NCBI GenBank assembly: GCA_937951955.1
Contig: CALGAD010000033.1
Coordinates: forward strand, 1-15,541
DNA: 15,541 nt
Reading direction: 5' to 3'
Source of the DNA: an uncultured Bacillaceae bacterium
GTDB lineage: Bacteria > Bacillota > Bacilli > Bacillales > Caldibacillaceae
The notes beneath the pieces were generated by a model. The model had not been told where the DNA came from. It did not search any database and saw only the letters and a list, made by a program, of their open reading frames with translations. A program made the position numbers and the translations under genes. Positions 7,210-14,914 of the stretch are shown piece after piece. Position 1 is the first letter of the stretch. Every line of letters begins with the position of its first letter.

Positions 7210-7435
7210 CATGCGGAGCTATACTAGATGGACTGGCGAACAGTTGTCATCTATAGCAAACCGCATGATATCCATTTTATTCCAGCTATTCATACCATTT
7301 TTCATAAAGATGAGGTTTCCATAAAAAATGGCAGACTATTCCCTCTCTCTGCACACAGGCAGAGCCTTTGAACGTATAAAATTATCTGTTCAAAGTTTGG
7401 AAACGTAGTCTGCAAAAAAACACCTGGAAACCCTC
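7210..7435 (-). promoter_or_regulatory. structured 5' leader RNA of hflX (attenuation region)
   Basis: The gap of about 350 bp between katA and hflX is densely structured. Paired segments, in window coordinates, are: P0, 7425-7435 with 7312-7321 (10 bp, one bulged G); P1, 7406-7413 with 7331-7338 (8 bp); P2, 7388-7395 with 7366-7373 (8 bp); P3, 7359-7364 with 7347-7352 (6 bp, 6-nt loop); P4, 7261-7267 with 7210-7216, continued by 7248-7257 with 7218-7230 around a 3-nt bulge. P1, P2 and P3 form a three-way junction. The P3 arm and loop contain the 11-nt antiterminator. A run of six U (7323-7328) follows P1. I searched by eye for FMN, TPP, SAM, lysine, purine and T-box signatures and found none. 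The signal sensed is unknown; ribosome stalling is a plausible guess from HflX function. Confidence 0.7.
7219..7305 (-). CDS. possible leader peptide of the hflX attenuator (28 aa)
   Basis: An ATG-started frame of 28 codons lies between the three-way junction and P4 and runs into P4. It starts MKNGMNSWNK and overlaps the TGA of a 6-codon frame (7302-7322, METSSL) as ATGA. No good Shine-Dalgarno is present; GGAAAC lies 12 nt upstream. If translated, a ribosome on it would disrupt P4 and so alter the choice between terminator and antiterminator. It is reported because translated uORFs control known hflX-type attenuators, but support from this sequence is weak. Confidence 0.2.
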   Translation of the reverse strand: MKNGMNSWNKMDIMRFAIDDNCSPVHLV

Positions 7436-7456
7436 CGATCGCTTTTCGTTACACTT

Positions 7457-7485
7457 ATCGTAACATAACGATACCGTAAAAGCAA
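7457..7485 (-). promoter_or_regulatory. possible hflX promoter overlapping a palindrome
   Basis: Read on the - strand: TTGCTT (7485-7480), a 17-nt spacer and TACGAT (7462-7457). The inverted repeat TATCGT-N6-ACGATA (7456-7473) overlaps the -10, so a DNA-binding regulator is conceivable. A transcript starting near 7450 would include the whole structured leader. The promoter match is only moderate. Confidence 0.3.
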
Positions 7486-7500
7486 AGGAGTTTTTATTGT

Positions 7501-7524
7501 TAAAATAACCCCCTAAACGGGGGT
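7501..7524 (-). terminator. intrinsic terminator of katA
   Basis: On the - strand, ACCCCC (7524-7519), a 5-nt loop and GGGGGT (7513-7508) are followed by TATTTTA. It begins 9 nt after the katA stop. The stem is short but G+C-rich. Confidence 0.7.
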
Positions 7525-7533
7525 ATGCATAGA

Positions 7534-9036
7534 TTATTTGGAAATAGCTGCAAGCGCTTCTTCGACTTCGCTCCAGTCGATACCGAGGGCCGCAGCGACA
7601 CCTTTTCCGTAATTCGGATCGGCTTTATAGCAGTTCGTAATATGTCTGAGCTGCACTTCCTTCGTCGTTCCTTGCATCGCTCTTGCTGTGTTTTCAAAGA
7701 GCCGTTGCTGCTCATCCGGCTTCATCAAGCGGAACAGTTTACCCGGTTGTTCATAATAGTTGTCATCATCTTCACGGAAATTCCAGTAATCGGCATTTCC
7801 GAATAAATCTAATGCCGGCTCTTGATGTTCTTTACTGTCTTCCCACTCACCGTAGCTGTTCGGGCTGTAAGAGATTTCTCCCCCTTCATTCGTATGCAAG
7901 ATTCGCATCGCACCGTCCCGGTGGTAAGGATGGAAGTTTTTTGCATTTTTCGGATAGTTTACCGGTATTTGCCAGTAATTGACTCCTAAACGGTAACGCT
8001 GGGTATCGGCATAGGAGAAGAGACGTCCTTGTAACATTTTATCCGGTGAAAAGCCGATTCCTGGAACAATGTTCGCTGGTGAAAAGGCAGCTTGCTCAAC
8101 TTCGGCGAAGTAGTTTTCCGGATTGCGATTTAATTCAATTTCACCGACTTCAATGAGCGGAAAATCTTTCTTATACCAAACTTTCGTTAAGTCGAAGGGG
8201 TTATAAGGCATGTTGCGCGCTTCTTCTTCCGTCATGACTTGAATATACATTGTCCACTTCGGATAGTCACCTCGTTCGATCGCTTCATATAAGTCGCGCT
8301 GATGGCTATCCGGATCATTTCCGCGAATTCGTGCTGCTTCCTCGTCCGTTAAGTTTTTAATACCTTGTTGTGTTTTAAAGTGGAACTTGACCCATACGCG
8401 CTCATTTTTATCATTAATCATGCTGTAAGCATGGCTGCCGAACATGTGCATATGTCTGTAACTGGCAGGAATGCCCCGATCACTCATCGTAATTGTTACT
8501 TGGTGCAATGACTCTGGAAGTAATGTCCAAAAATCCCATTGGGCTTGCGGATCGTGCATATTCGTTTTCGGATTCCGTTTTACCACATGGTTCAAATCGG
8601 TAAACCGTTTCGGATCTCTATGGAAAAATACTGGCGTATTATTACCGACTAAATCCCAGTTTCCATCTTCCGTGTAAAACTTGATGGCCGTCCCACGAAT
8701 ATCGCGTACAGCATCGGCGTATCCCCGCTCACCTGCAACGGTGGAGAAGCGAATAAATACATCGGTTTTCTTGCCAATTTCGGAGAATAATTTCGCTTTC
8801 GTATATTTCGTAATATCATTCGTTACGGTAAAGGTTCCATAAGCTCCGGATCCTTTCGCATGCATGCGCCGTTCGGGGATGACTTCCCGATCAAAATGGG
8901 CCAATTTTTCTAAAAACCACACGTCTTGAAGCAACATAGGCCCACGGGGACCGGCTGTCATCACATCATCATCATTCACAACAGGTGCACCAAACGCTGT
9001 TGTCATTTTCTTTTTCTGCTCATTATTTTTGGACAT
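7534..9036 (-). CDS. katA: monofunctional heme catalase (small-subunit type)
   Basis: This is a 500-aa cytoplasmic catalase converting hydrogen peroxide to water and oxygen, of the length usual for small-subunit (clade 3-like) enzymes. Catalytic H59 lies in ERRMHAKGSGAYG, N132 in VGNNTPVFF, and the proximal heme ligand Y342 in RLFSYADTQRYRLG. The spacings of 73 and 283 residues from the histidine are those of bovine catalase. No C-terminal flavodoxin-like extension is present. The start is fixed by GGAGG 7 nt before the ATG. It is a single-gene unit: its own terminator follows it and a PerR-box-like palindrome lies just upstream of the ribosome binding site. A catalase implies that the organism meets oxygen, consistent with a facultative lifestyle beside an EET system. 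Confidence 0.97.
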   Translation of the reverse strand: MSKNNEQKKKMTTAFGAPVVNDDDVMTAGPRGPMLLQDVWFLEKLAHFDREVIPERRMHAKGSGAYGTFTVTNDITKYTKAKLFSEIGKKTDVFIRFSTVAGERGYADAVRDIRGTAIKFYTEDGNWDLVGNNTPVFFHRDPKRFTDLNHVVKRNPKTNMHDPQAQWDFWTLLPESLHQVTITMSDRGIPASYRHMHMFGSHAYSMINDKNERVWVKFHFKTQQGIKNLTDEEAARIRGNDPDSHQRDLYEAIERGDYPKWTMYIQVMTEEEARNMPYNPFDLTKVWYKKDFPLIEVGEIELNRNPENYFAEVEQAAFSPANIVPGIGFSPDKMLQGRLFSYADTQRYRLGVNYWQIPVNYPKNAKNFHPYHRDGAMRILHTNEGGEISYSPNSYGEWEDSKEHQEPALDLFGNADYWNFREDDDNYYEQPGKLFRLMKPDEQQRLFENTARAMQGTTKEVQLRHITNCYKADPNYGKGVAAALGIDWSEVEEALAAISK

Positions 9037-9052
9037 TATAAAACCTCCAATT

Positions 9053-9067
9053 TAATAATGATTTTAA
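9053..9067 (-). promoter_or_regulatory. PerR-box-like operator of katA
   Basis: On the - strand the 15 bases TTAAAATCATTATTA match the PerR consensus TTATAATNATTATAA at 12 of 14 defined positions. The site lies directly upstream of the katA Shine-Dalgarno, where a repressor would block transcription. Bacillales catalases are classic PerR targets. The surrounding DNA is very A+T-rich, so chance resemblance is possible. Confidence 0.5.
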
Positions 9068-9175
9068 TTTCAAATCAATTACAATATACAACGAAATATA
9101 AAGTAAGTCTAATATTTCGACTTCTATCCTGTTTTTAAAGGCCTAGTAGCCATTACTTTGGTAGCTATATTTTTT

Positions 9176-9222
9176 AAAAAAAGCCTATTATCAATTGGCT
9201 AACACCAACTGATAATAGGCTT
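9176..9222 (-). terminator. terminator of the mevalonate operon
   Basis: A perfect 13-bp stem (9181-9193 with 9210-9222) has an inner TTGG/CCAA helix, and on the - strand is followed by seven T (9182-9176). It lies 72 nt after the fni stop and closes the operon. A weaker imperfect hairpin at about 9144-9168, followed by T6, points the other way (+ strand). Nothing else recognisable lies in the 258-bp gap between fni and katA apart from the katA control region. Confidence 0.88.
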
Positions 9223-9294
9223 AATTGAGCAAGACGCATATCTTGATAAAAAGTAAAATCGTGGTCGACGACTTTGCTTTTCATAAAAGAAAAC

Positions 9295-10332
9295 TTACGA
9301 TTCAATAATTAGACGGTCTGTCTTTTGTAGATCTTGAATCGTCGCTGCGCCAACGCCAAACATGGCCATTTTTAATTCCAGTTCCCGAATTTCCATCGCT
9401 TTTAATACTTCTTCTACCGATTGCGTTGCCGCTTTTAGGATGCCCCGGGCAATTCCGACAAGATCCGCTCCAAGTGCAAGCGCTTTGGCTGCCTCCATCC
9501 CATTTTGGATTCCGCCGCTGGCAATCAAAGGTTTATCAGGGAATTTTTCGCGAATGCTCAAAATACACTCTACGGTAGGGATACCCCAATCGGCAAAAGC
9601 TCCTGCAGCCTCTTTTCTAATTTCATCTTTTGACCGTAATTTTTCAATCTGGCTCCACGATGTTCCGCCAGCTCCGGCCACATCGATATAAGCCACACCG
9701 GCATCGAACAATTTCTCCGCAACCGCACCATCAATACCCCAGCCAACTTCTTTGACACCGACGGGAATTTCCAGCTGTTCACAAAGTTTGGCGATTTTCG
9801 GTAACAATTGTTTAAAGTTCGTATCACCTTCGTCTTGCACTACTTCTTGGATGCTATTTAAATGGAGAACAAAAATGTCGGCATCCGTAATTTTGACAAT
9901 TTCTTTACATTCCTCAACGCCAAACCCATAATTCAACTGGACCGCACCGAGATTGGCAATAATCGGCGTATTGGGTGCGAATTCACGTACCTGAAAAGAA
10001 GACCGGTACTCTTTACTCTCGATTAACGCCCTTGTTGAACCTAGCGCAAAAATCCAACCCCGCTCTTCTGCAGCTGTTGCCAAATTCCGGTTAATCGTGC
10101 TCGCCAGTTCCGCACCGCCAGTCATCGAACTAATTAAAAAAGGGGTTTTTTGCTTATACCCGAGAAATTCCGTAGCGAGGGAAATTTCTTGAAAATCAAT
10201 TTCTGGGAGGGCATTGTGTAGAAAACGTACCCGTTCAAACCCTGTTGTAATTCGTTCCCCGGTAACTTTTTCATTCAAAGCAATGCGAATATGCTCCGAC
10301 TTTCTTTTATGAATGGATCCGAAGCCAGCCAT
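9295..10332 (-). CDS. fni: type 2 isopentenyl-diphosphate delta-isomerase
   Basis: This is a 345-aa flavoenzyme (FMN and NADPH dependent) interconverting IPP and DMAPP; a TIM-barrel protein unrelated to type 1 Idi. Family motifs are HKRKSEH (8-14), LGSTR (97-101), HLNSIQE (157-163) with E168 in the EGD Mg-binding stretch, VKEVGWG (193-199), DVAGAGGTSW (217-226) and ASGGIQNG (271-278). I prefer the ATG at 10332, which has AGGTG 6 nt upstream; a GTG at 10341 would add three residues. It is the last gene of the mevalonate operon, 39 nt after mvaK2. Type 2 isomerase with the mevalonate pathway is the usual combination in Staphylococcus, Listeria and Enterococcus. It uses the same flavin pool as the EET genes, though that may be coincidence. 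Confidence 0.95.
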   Translation of the reverse strand: MAGFGSIHKRKSEHIRIALNEKVTGERITTGFERVRFLHNALPEIDFQEISLATEFLGYKQKTPFLISSMTGGAELASTINRNLATAAEERGWIFALGSTRALIESKEYRSSFQVREFAPNTPIIANLGAVQLNYGFGVEECKEIVKITDADIFVLHLNSIQEVVQDEGDTNFKQLLPKIAKLCEQLEIPVGVKEVGWGIDGAVAEKLFDAGVAYIDVAGAGGTSWSQIEKLRSKDEIRKEAAGAFADWGIPTVECILSIREKFPDKPLIASGGIQNGMEAAKALALGADLVGIARGILKAATQSVEEVLKAMEIRELELKMAMFGVGAATIQDLQKTDRLIIES

Positions 10333-10371
10333 ATGAAACACCTGCTTTCCCCTATATTTTTACCTGATTCA

Positions 10372-11481
10372 TCAATCAACTGTTTTGACCGTTGCTCCCT
10401 CTGGTGAAACTGATAATTCCAGTGGATAAATATCCTGGTTGCGCCAGGTCGCTTTTAATCGTTCGATATCCGATTCATCTGTCACAAAGGCAATGCCACA
10501 ATCTCCGCCACCAGCCCCCGAGGTTTTCCCGACACCATACCGATTGGCCGTTTCAATCAAGTTCCGCAATTCTTCAGTTTCAATAGGGACTCCTGTCAAA
10601 TCGCCTAATTTTTTCAAAGCAGCACGGTTTGATCGAATCCCCTGAAAGACCTTATTCATATCGTTTTCTTGAAAACCTGCGAGGATTTTTTGCACGGATG
10701 CCTTGCTATCCGCCAGAAATTGTTCATAACTTTCCCGATGGTCTTGTTTTAAATGTTGAATCCTGCCGACCATCGATGCTGTTGAAGCTTTTTCGCCAGT
10801 CCAGCCTACACATAAATGGAGAGAATCTGGCGGTGTGATCTTGGTAATCTCCAGTCCAGGCCACTTTCTGGAAAGGATTTCTTTTAAAGGTTTCTTGCTA
10901 GCGATTTCCCGGATTAGCCACCTTTGATCAAAAATGGAGTACTGGATCCATCCGCCATATGTCGATGCGGCAATATCGGCACAAGACCCGTTTCCCTGGG
11001 TTTTAAAATGGGCGATGGAGGCCAGTTTAAAAATCAATTCCCTGGAAACTTGCACGTCACGTTGGTGAAAGAAATGAAGGATGGATGTTACTACCGTGAC
11101 GGCTGTTGCGGCACTGGAACCAAGCCCATATTTTTTTCCGGATGCATCATCGAGCTCACTCGTGATCCGTAAAGAAAAAGGGGCAAGGGGAATTTGCCTT
11201 TCCGATAAATACTGCAAACAAACTTCTAACGTATTTTTGATAAAGGAGAGTCGTTTGCTCGTTTTTGCAAAAACGACTTCACCATCTTCATAGGTCCAGT
11301 ATAAAGAATCTAACCCCAGTCCGGGTAATGAAAGGTGATATTCCCGATTCGGGCGAATATCACCTTTCATATACCGATTTACGGCGATAACCATCGCCGG
11401 ATGTCCGGGTTCTAATACGGCATATTCTCCGGCGATGAACAGTTTACCGGGCACTGAAATTTCTAAACGTTGTTCCGACAT
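10372..11481 (-). CDS. mvaK2: phosphomevalonate kinase (GHMP family)
   Basis: This 369-aa GHMP kinase phosphorylates 5-phosphomevalonate to 5-diphosphomevalonate. Motif 1 is PGKLFIAGEYAVLEPG (11-26), motif 2 GLGSSAA (119-125, ATP phosphate loop), then GNGSCADIA (163-171), and motif 3 KTSGAGGGD (319-327). The frame is open to 11553, inside mvaD, but I place the start at 11481: GGAAAGGA lies 9 nt before that ATG, the protein then begins with MSEQRLEISVPGK as expected, and no overlap with mvaD is needed (25-nt gap). An ATG at 11490 directly abuts the Shine-Dalgarno and is less likely. Confidence 0.94.
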   Translation of the reverse strand: MSEQRLEISVPGKLFIAGEYAVLEPGHPAMVIAVNRYMKGDIRPNREYHLSLPGLGLDSLYWTYEDGEVVFAKTSKRLSFIKNTLEVCLQYLSERQIPLAPFSLRITSELDDASGKKYGLGSSAATAVTVVTSILHFFHQRDVQVSRELIFKLASIAHFKTQGNGSCADIAASTYGGWIQYSIFDQRWLIREIASKKPLKEILSRKWPGLEITKITPPDSLHLCVGWTGEKASTASMVGRIQHLKQDHRESYEQFLADSKASVQKILAGFQENDMNKVFQGIRSNRAALKKLGDLTGVPIETEELRNLIETANRYGVGKTSGAGGGDCGIAFVTDESDIERLKATWRNQDIYPLELSVSPEGATVKTVD

Positions 11482-11506
11482 CGGTTCCATTCCTTTCCAG
11501 AACGAA

Positions 11507-12481
11507 TTATAAATATTGGATCCCTGGACCGGGGTGACAAATATGTACTTCACGGGTTGCCGGGACAGATTTTAACGTTGCAGCAACTGTTTCTTCGTTT
11601 TCCCTTTCACAAATCACTTTAACATTGGGACCGGCATCGATGGTGAAATATGCCTGAATACCTTGCTCGCGCAGGTCATGAACCGCATCGATAATATCTA
11701 AAGTCGCACTTTCCCAGTAGAAAAAGGGCGGGTTTGCTCCTAATGTCGTTGCATGCATTTTTAACGCATTACTTTCCAAAACCTGTCCAAGTTTTTCAAA
11801 ATCCCGGGCGTGAATCGCTTCTTTTGCCTGCTGTAAATCGGTCGCAACGGTCGCAAGCCAGCCATCATAAAAGCAAGACGTCTCTACCGTTCGTTTCATG
11901 CCTTCCCGGCTGGATACTTTTTTCTTTTTCGTATTTAAGACAACCGACAGAACACTTAAATCCCAGGCATCTTGTTCCAACACAGGCACTGCATAAGAAT
12001 CACTGCCATCATCTTTTTCTCCCTTTTGCCATTCCACAAAACCACCATATACAGAACGGCAAGCGGATCCCGATCCCTGACGGGCAATGCGAGATAATTC
12101 TTGTTCATTCACATCTAAACCGATTGCTTTACAGGCTGCACCGGCAAGGGCACAATATCCTGATGCCGAGCTGGCAAATCCGGCCGCCGTCGGAACTTCA
12201 TTCGTCGAATCAACCCGGGCATACCATTTCTTTCCGGACAGACGACGAATATGATCTAAAAATCTGGATACTTTTTGCGTTTCGGTTTCATCCATTACTT
12301 CACCGTTTAAAATAAAACGATCTTCCGAAAAATCTTCACTAAACTCAACAGTAGTCACCGTATAAAACCGATCCAGTGTAATGGATAAACTGCTGTTGGT
12401 CGGGAGAAATAATTGTTCATTACGTTTTCCCCAGTATTTTATCAAAGCAATATTCGTATGCGCCTTGGCTGTTGCCTTCAA
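11507..12481 (-). CDS. mvaD: diphosphomevalonate decarboxylase
   Basis: This 324-aa GHMP-fold enzyme performs the ATP-dependent decarboxylation of 5-diphosphomevalonate to IPP. Signatures: NIALIKYWGK (10-19) with LPTNSSLS, GFASSASG (101-108, ATP loop), RQGSGSACRS (134-143), and IDAGPNVK (281-288) with catalytic D282. The start codon is TTG at 12481, supported by GGGAG 9 nt upstream and by the expected N-terminus MKATAKAHTNIALIKYWG. The TTG may lower its expression. It lies 54 nt after mvaK1 and 25 nt before mvaK2, the standard K1-D-K2 order of Gram-positive mevalonate operons. Confidence 0.96.
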   Translation of the reverse strand: MKATAKAHTNIALIKYWGKRNEQLFLPTNSSLSITLDRFYTVTTVEFSEDFSEDRFILNGEVMDETETQKVSRFLDHIRRLSGKKWYARVDSTNEVPTAAGFASSASGYCALAGAACKAIGLDVNEQELSRIARQGSGSACRSVYGGFVEWQKGEKDDGSDSYAVPVLEQDAWDLSVLSVVLNTKKKKVSSREGMKRTVETSCFYDGWLATVATDLQQAKEAIHARDFEKLGQVLESNALKMHATTLGANPPFFYWESATLDIIDAVHDLREQGIQAYFTIDAGPNVKVICERENEETVAATLKSVPATREVHICHPGPGIQYL

Positions 12482-12535
12482 TGAATTCTTCTCCCTTCTA
12501 TTCTTTCCATTTCATCTCGCAAACCAATTTGTCCA

Positions 12536-13504
12536 TCATAAAACAGCTAAAGAGCCATAGTTTTCACTCACACGAACGTACCATGTATTTGTAGCGCCTT
12601 TTTCCAACAAAGTGTAAGACAACTCTTTGGCTTTTTGGAGGGTATCCGTTAACGCTATAATACAGCCGCCCCGTCCGCCACCGGTCAATTTTGCCCCATA
12701 GGCCCCGGCTTTTCTTGCCTCATTCACCAGGTGTTCAATCGTTTCATCGCTCACACCGAGTTTTGTTAATTCATCTTGAGCAGCATTTAATAAAGTGCCG
12801 ACGAGGGGAATATCACCGTTTAATAAGGCCTCTCGCACCTGATACGTATAAGTTTCCAGCAAATCGATCGAAGCACCGGTTCTTACCGGATCGACTTCAT
12901 ATTTCTGTTTGATCCCATCAACAGCTGCCCGGGTATCGCCAATGCGGCCCGTGTCCGCGACAATCAAATAAAAGGACGTGCCTAATTTAACAGTTTCTGT
13001 GTTCTGCCCCTTTTGAAACCAGATCGGATTGGCACTTGATGCAGCTTCCATATCAATTCCACTCGGATTCCCGTGGGCATATGTTTCAGCAATATGGACG
13101 AGTCGCATTAATGTTTCCCTGGGCAGATCATGGCCAAAATATTTAAAGAGCGCACGGACACATGCGATCGCAATGGCGGCACTCGATCCAAGACCGCGAC
13201 CGAGAGGGATATTGGAATCGATTTTCATGGAAAAACCGGTCAATTTTTCTCCTAATTCCTTTGCCGCTTCTTTTAAACAAGCGACAATCCCTTTCATTTT
13301 TTCCGGAACTTTATGTAATGGACCGGCATATAATTCCGTTTTGACGTAAACAGGTCTTCCCGTTTCTTCAATGGTTGTTGTGACATTGAGGGTGGGAAAA
13401 GGTAGCGCAATGGCAGGTTTTCCATATACTACAGAATGTTCGCCGATAAGAATAATTTTACTGTGTGATGTTCCGATTGCTTTTTTTCTAAGAGTATATA
13501 GCAC
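12536..13504 (-). CDS. mvaK1: mevalonate kinase
   Basis: This 322-aa GHMP kinase phosphorylates mevalonate to 5-phosphomevalonate. Motif 1 is KIILIGEHSVVYGKPAIALP (16-35), motif 2 PLGRGLGSSAA (100-110), the catalytic aspartate is D151 in GNPSGID, and motif 3 is KLTGGGRGGC (272-281). The start codon is GTG at 13504 with GAGGG 6 nt upstream; no better ATG exists before motif 1. It lies 48 nt downstream of a TctA-family permease gene, which is an unusual neighbour. The enzymes that make mevalonate (HMG-CoA synthase and reductase) are not in the window, as in Listeria and Staphylococcus, where they lie elsewhere. Confidence 0.96.
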   Translation of the reverse strand: MLYTLRKKAIGTSHSKIILIGEHSVVYGKPAIALPFPTLNVTTTIEETGRPVYVKTELYAGPLHKVPEKMKGIVACLKEAAKELGEKLTGFSMKIDSNIPLGRGLGSSAAIAIACVRALFKYFGHDLPRETLMRLVHIAETYAHGNPSGIDMEAASSANPIWFQKGQNTETVKLGTSFYLIVADTGRIGDTRAAVDGIKQKYEVDPVRTGASIDLLETYTYQVREALLNGDIPLVGTLLNAAQDELTKLGVSDETIEHLVNEARKAGAYGAKLTGGGRGGCIIALTDTLQKAKELSYTLLEKGATNTWYVRVSENYGSLAVL

Positions 13505-13552
13505 TGATTTCCCTCACTTTCCTGAATCCATGTCGGCGTGACTGTTGCCCGG

Positions 13553-14914
13553 TCAATGGAGATTGCTGATTACCTCCATGAGCCATGGAGCCGAATATAA
13601 GGCCATAAACAGCACACCAAAACTAACTCCCAGTCTATGCAAAGTTCCTGCCACAAGCGATACTAATAAGACCCCGGCGATATTGACCCAACCGGCGTCG
13701 ATATAGCCTAACAGAAAGACAAGGCCAACAAATAAGCCGATAATCGCTTCGTGGGGAATCCATTTGAATACAAACGCACTGATTTCTTTAGAATATTTTA
13801 CAACAATAAAGTAGGTTATGCACAGCGCGATACCTGCTCCAATCAAGGTCGCCCAAATAATCTGGTTAAGATTTAAGGCATGATGCATATTATACTCCTG
13901 ATCAAATACGGGCGGCGCCTGAAAGAGCGGTAATCCCGGTCCTAAAGAAACAGATGAGAAAGGAATACCAAAAGCAATTAAAGGAATTAAAATACCGGAA
14001 ATATACGTCGCATTGGCCAGAGCTTCCATACAGGCAATAGCCAGCGAAGATTTTTTCAACCGCTCCTTTTCAAAATTGGAAAATAATTCGCCGATTAATG
14101 TTGTTGTTCCGACAGCACTTAAGATAAAAGTCAGGCTTCCGATAATCGAGGCCAGTCCACTTAAACAACTTTCTTTTAGCGTTAAAATTCGAAAAGGATT
14201 TGGCATCCGTTTCTTCTTCTTGCTTTTTTCAATGGATAAGGTTTGTTTCGGATATCTTTTCATTTTGTCTCTTTTATCTTTATTCAGCAATTCGATCAAG
14301 GTGACAATAACAGGACCGATCGTTATACCGAGGAAAAAGGAGGTAAACACATTTCTCCCTTCAGGTACAACCCCTGTATCCCAGTATAGATGCCTTAACC
14401 CCTGTACAAGCAACATAAAGGGAATAATGGCTACTAAAGATACGAAGCGGTTTTTTGATAATAAAGCCAGCAAAATCGCCCCGAAGAAAAACAAAGGACC
14501 GGCATAGTTCTGTACCCAATCGGCAATCGGTGTTAACACCCAGGCAAAGACCAAACTAAAAGGAACAGCGACAAGGGTTCCGATTACTGATCCAGAGGCC
14601 ATTTTCCGGATACTTAAATCAGCCTGTCCATGTTTTTTAAACTGTACGGCATGCTCCACCATGGGCGCTGCCATGACTCCACCTGGAATTCCGGCAACCG
14701 CAACGGGTACGGAATCGGTTACTTTATGGGCAATAATCGCAGCCATAAAAAATGTGAAAACATAAATCGGTTCGATCCCTAGCAAAATCAGGGATAAAGT
14801 GACGGGCGCAATCACGGCAGTTTCATCGGTACCGGGAATAATCCCGATGATCGTGTAGATTACTGTACCGGCTAATGCAGCTATAATCATGCCGAAAAGT
14901 AGTTCAATCGCCAT
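13553..14914 (-). CDS. TctA-family (DUF112) membrane permease
   Basis: This 453-aa polytopic protein, with roughly 10-12 hydrophobic segments, belongs to the TctA family, the large permease subunit of tripartite tricarboxylate transporters. The two internal halves show the family's Pro-Gly motifs: GIIPGTDET (24-32) and GIPGG (75-79) with GQADLSIRKMASGS (96-109) in the first, and EALANATYISGILIPL (297-312) followed by FGIPFS (315-320) in the second. A basic cytoplasmic loop (209-236) separates the halves. I chose the ATG at 14914 because GGATGGAG is 6 nt upstream; an ATG at 14926 has no spaced Shine-Dalgarno. It overlaps the small membrane gene upstream by 11 nt. No TctC periplasmic-type binding protein is encoded nearby. 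TctA relatives move citrate and other carboxylates; the mevalonate operon context suggests mevalonate or a related acid, which is inference. Confidence 0.85.
   Translation of the reverse strand: MAIELLFGMIIAALAGTVIYTIIGIIPGTDETAVIAPVTLSLILLGIEPIYVFTFFMAAIIAHKVTDSVPVAVAGIPGGVMAAPMVEHAVQFKKHGQADLSIRKMASGSVIGTLVAVPFSLVFAWVLTPIADWVQNYAGPLFFFGAILLALLSKNRFVSLVAIIPFMLLVQGLRHLYWDTGVVPEGRNVFTSFFLGITIGPVIVTLIELLNKDKRDKMKRYPKQTLSIEKSKKKKRMPNPFRILTLKESCLSGLASIIGSLTFILSAVGTTTLIGELFSNFEKERLKKSSLAIACMEALANATYISGILIPLIAFGIPFSSVSLGPGLPLFQAPPVFDQEYNMHHALNLNQIIWATLIGAGIALCITYFIVVKYSKEISAFVFKWIPHEAIIGLFVGLVFLLGYIDAGWVNIAGVLLVSLVAGTLHRLGVSFGVLFMALYSAPWLMEVISNLH

Noticed and set aside
7205..7324. 39-codon + strand frame with AAGGGA upstream
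   Set aside because: It lies across the hflX leader helices on the opposite strand and has no homology I recognise; the RNA explanation accounts for the sequence better.
7185..7500. T-box, FMN or other known riboswitch, 6S RNA or RNase P RNA in the katA-hflX gap
   Set aside because: The conserved T-box sequence, RFN element and other signature stretches are absent, and the fold (three-way junction plus stem-loop) is not that of 6S or RNase P RNA.
10372..11553. mvaK2 starting at 11553 and overlapping mvaD
   Set aside because: The first 24 residues do not fit the family; the ATG at 11481 has a properly spaced Shine-Dalgarno.
11734..12315. Open frame of 193 codons on the + strand
   Set aside because: It lies entirely inside mvaD on the opposite strand, has His/Pro/Leu-rich composition and no family motif; it is an antisense shadow.
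14013..14507. Open frame of 164 codons on the + strand
   Set aside because: Antisense to the TctA-family permease; composition is that of a reversed membrane-protein gene.
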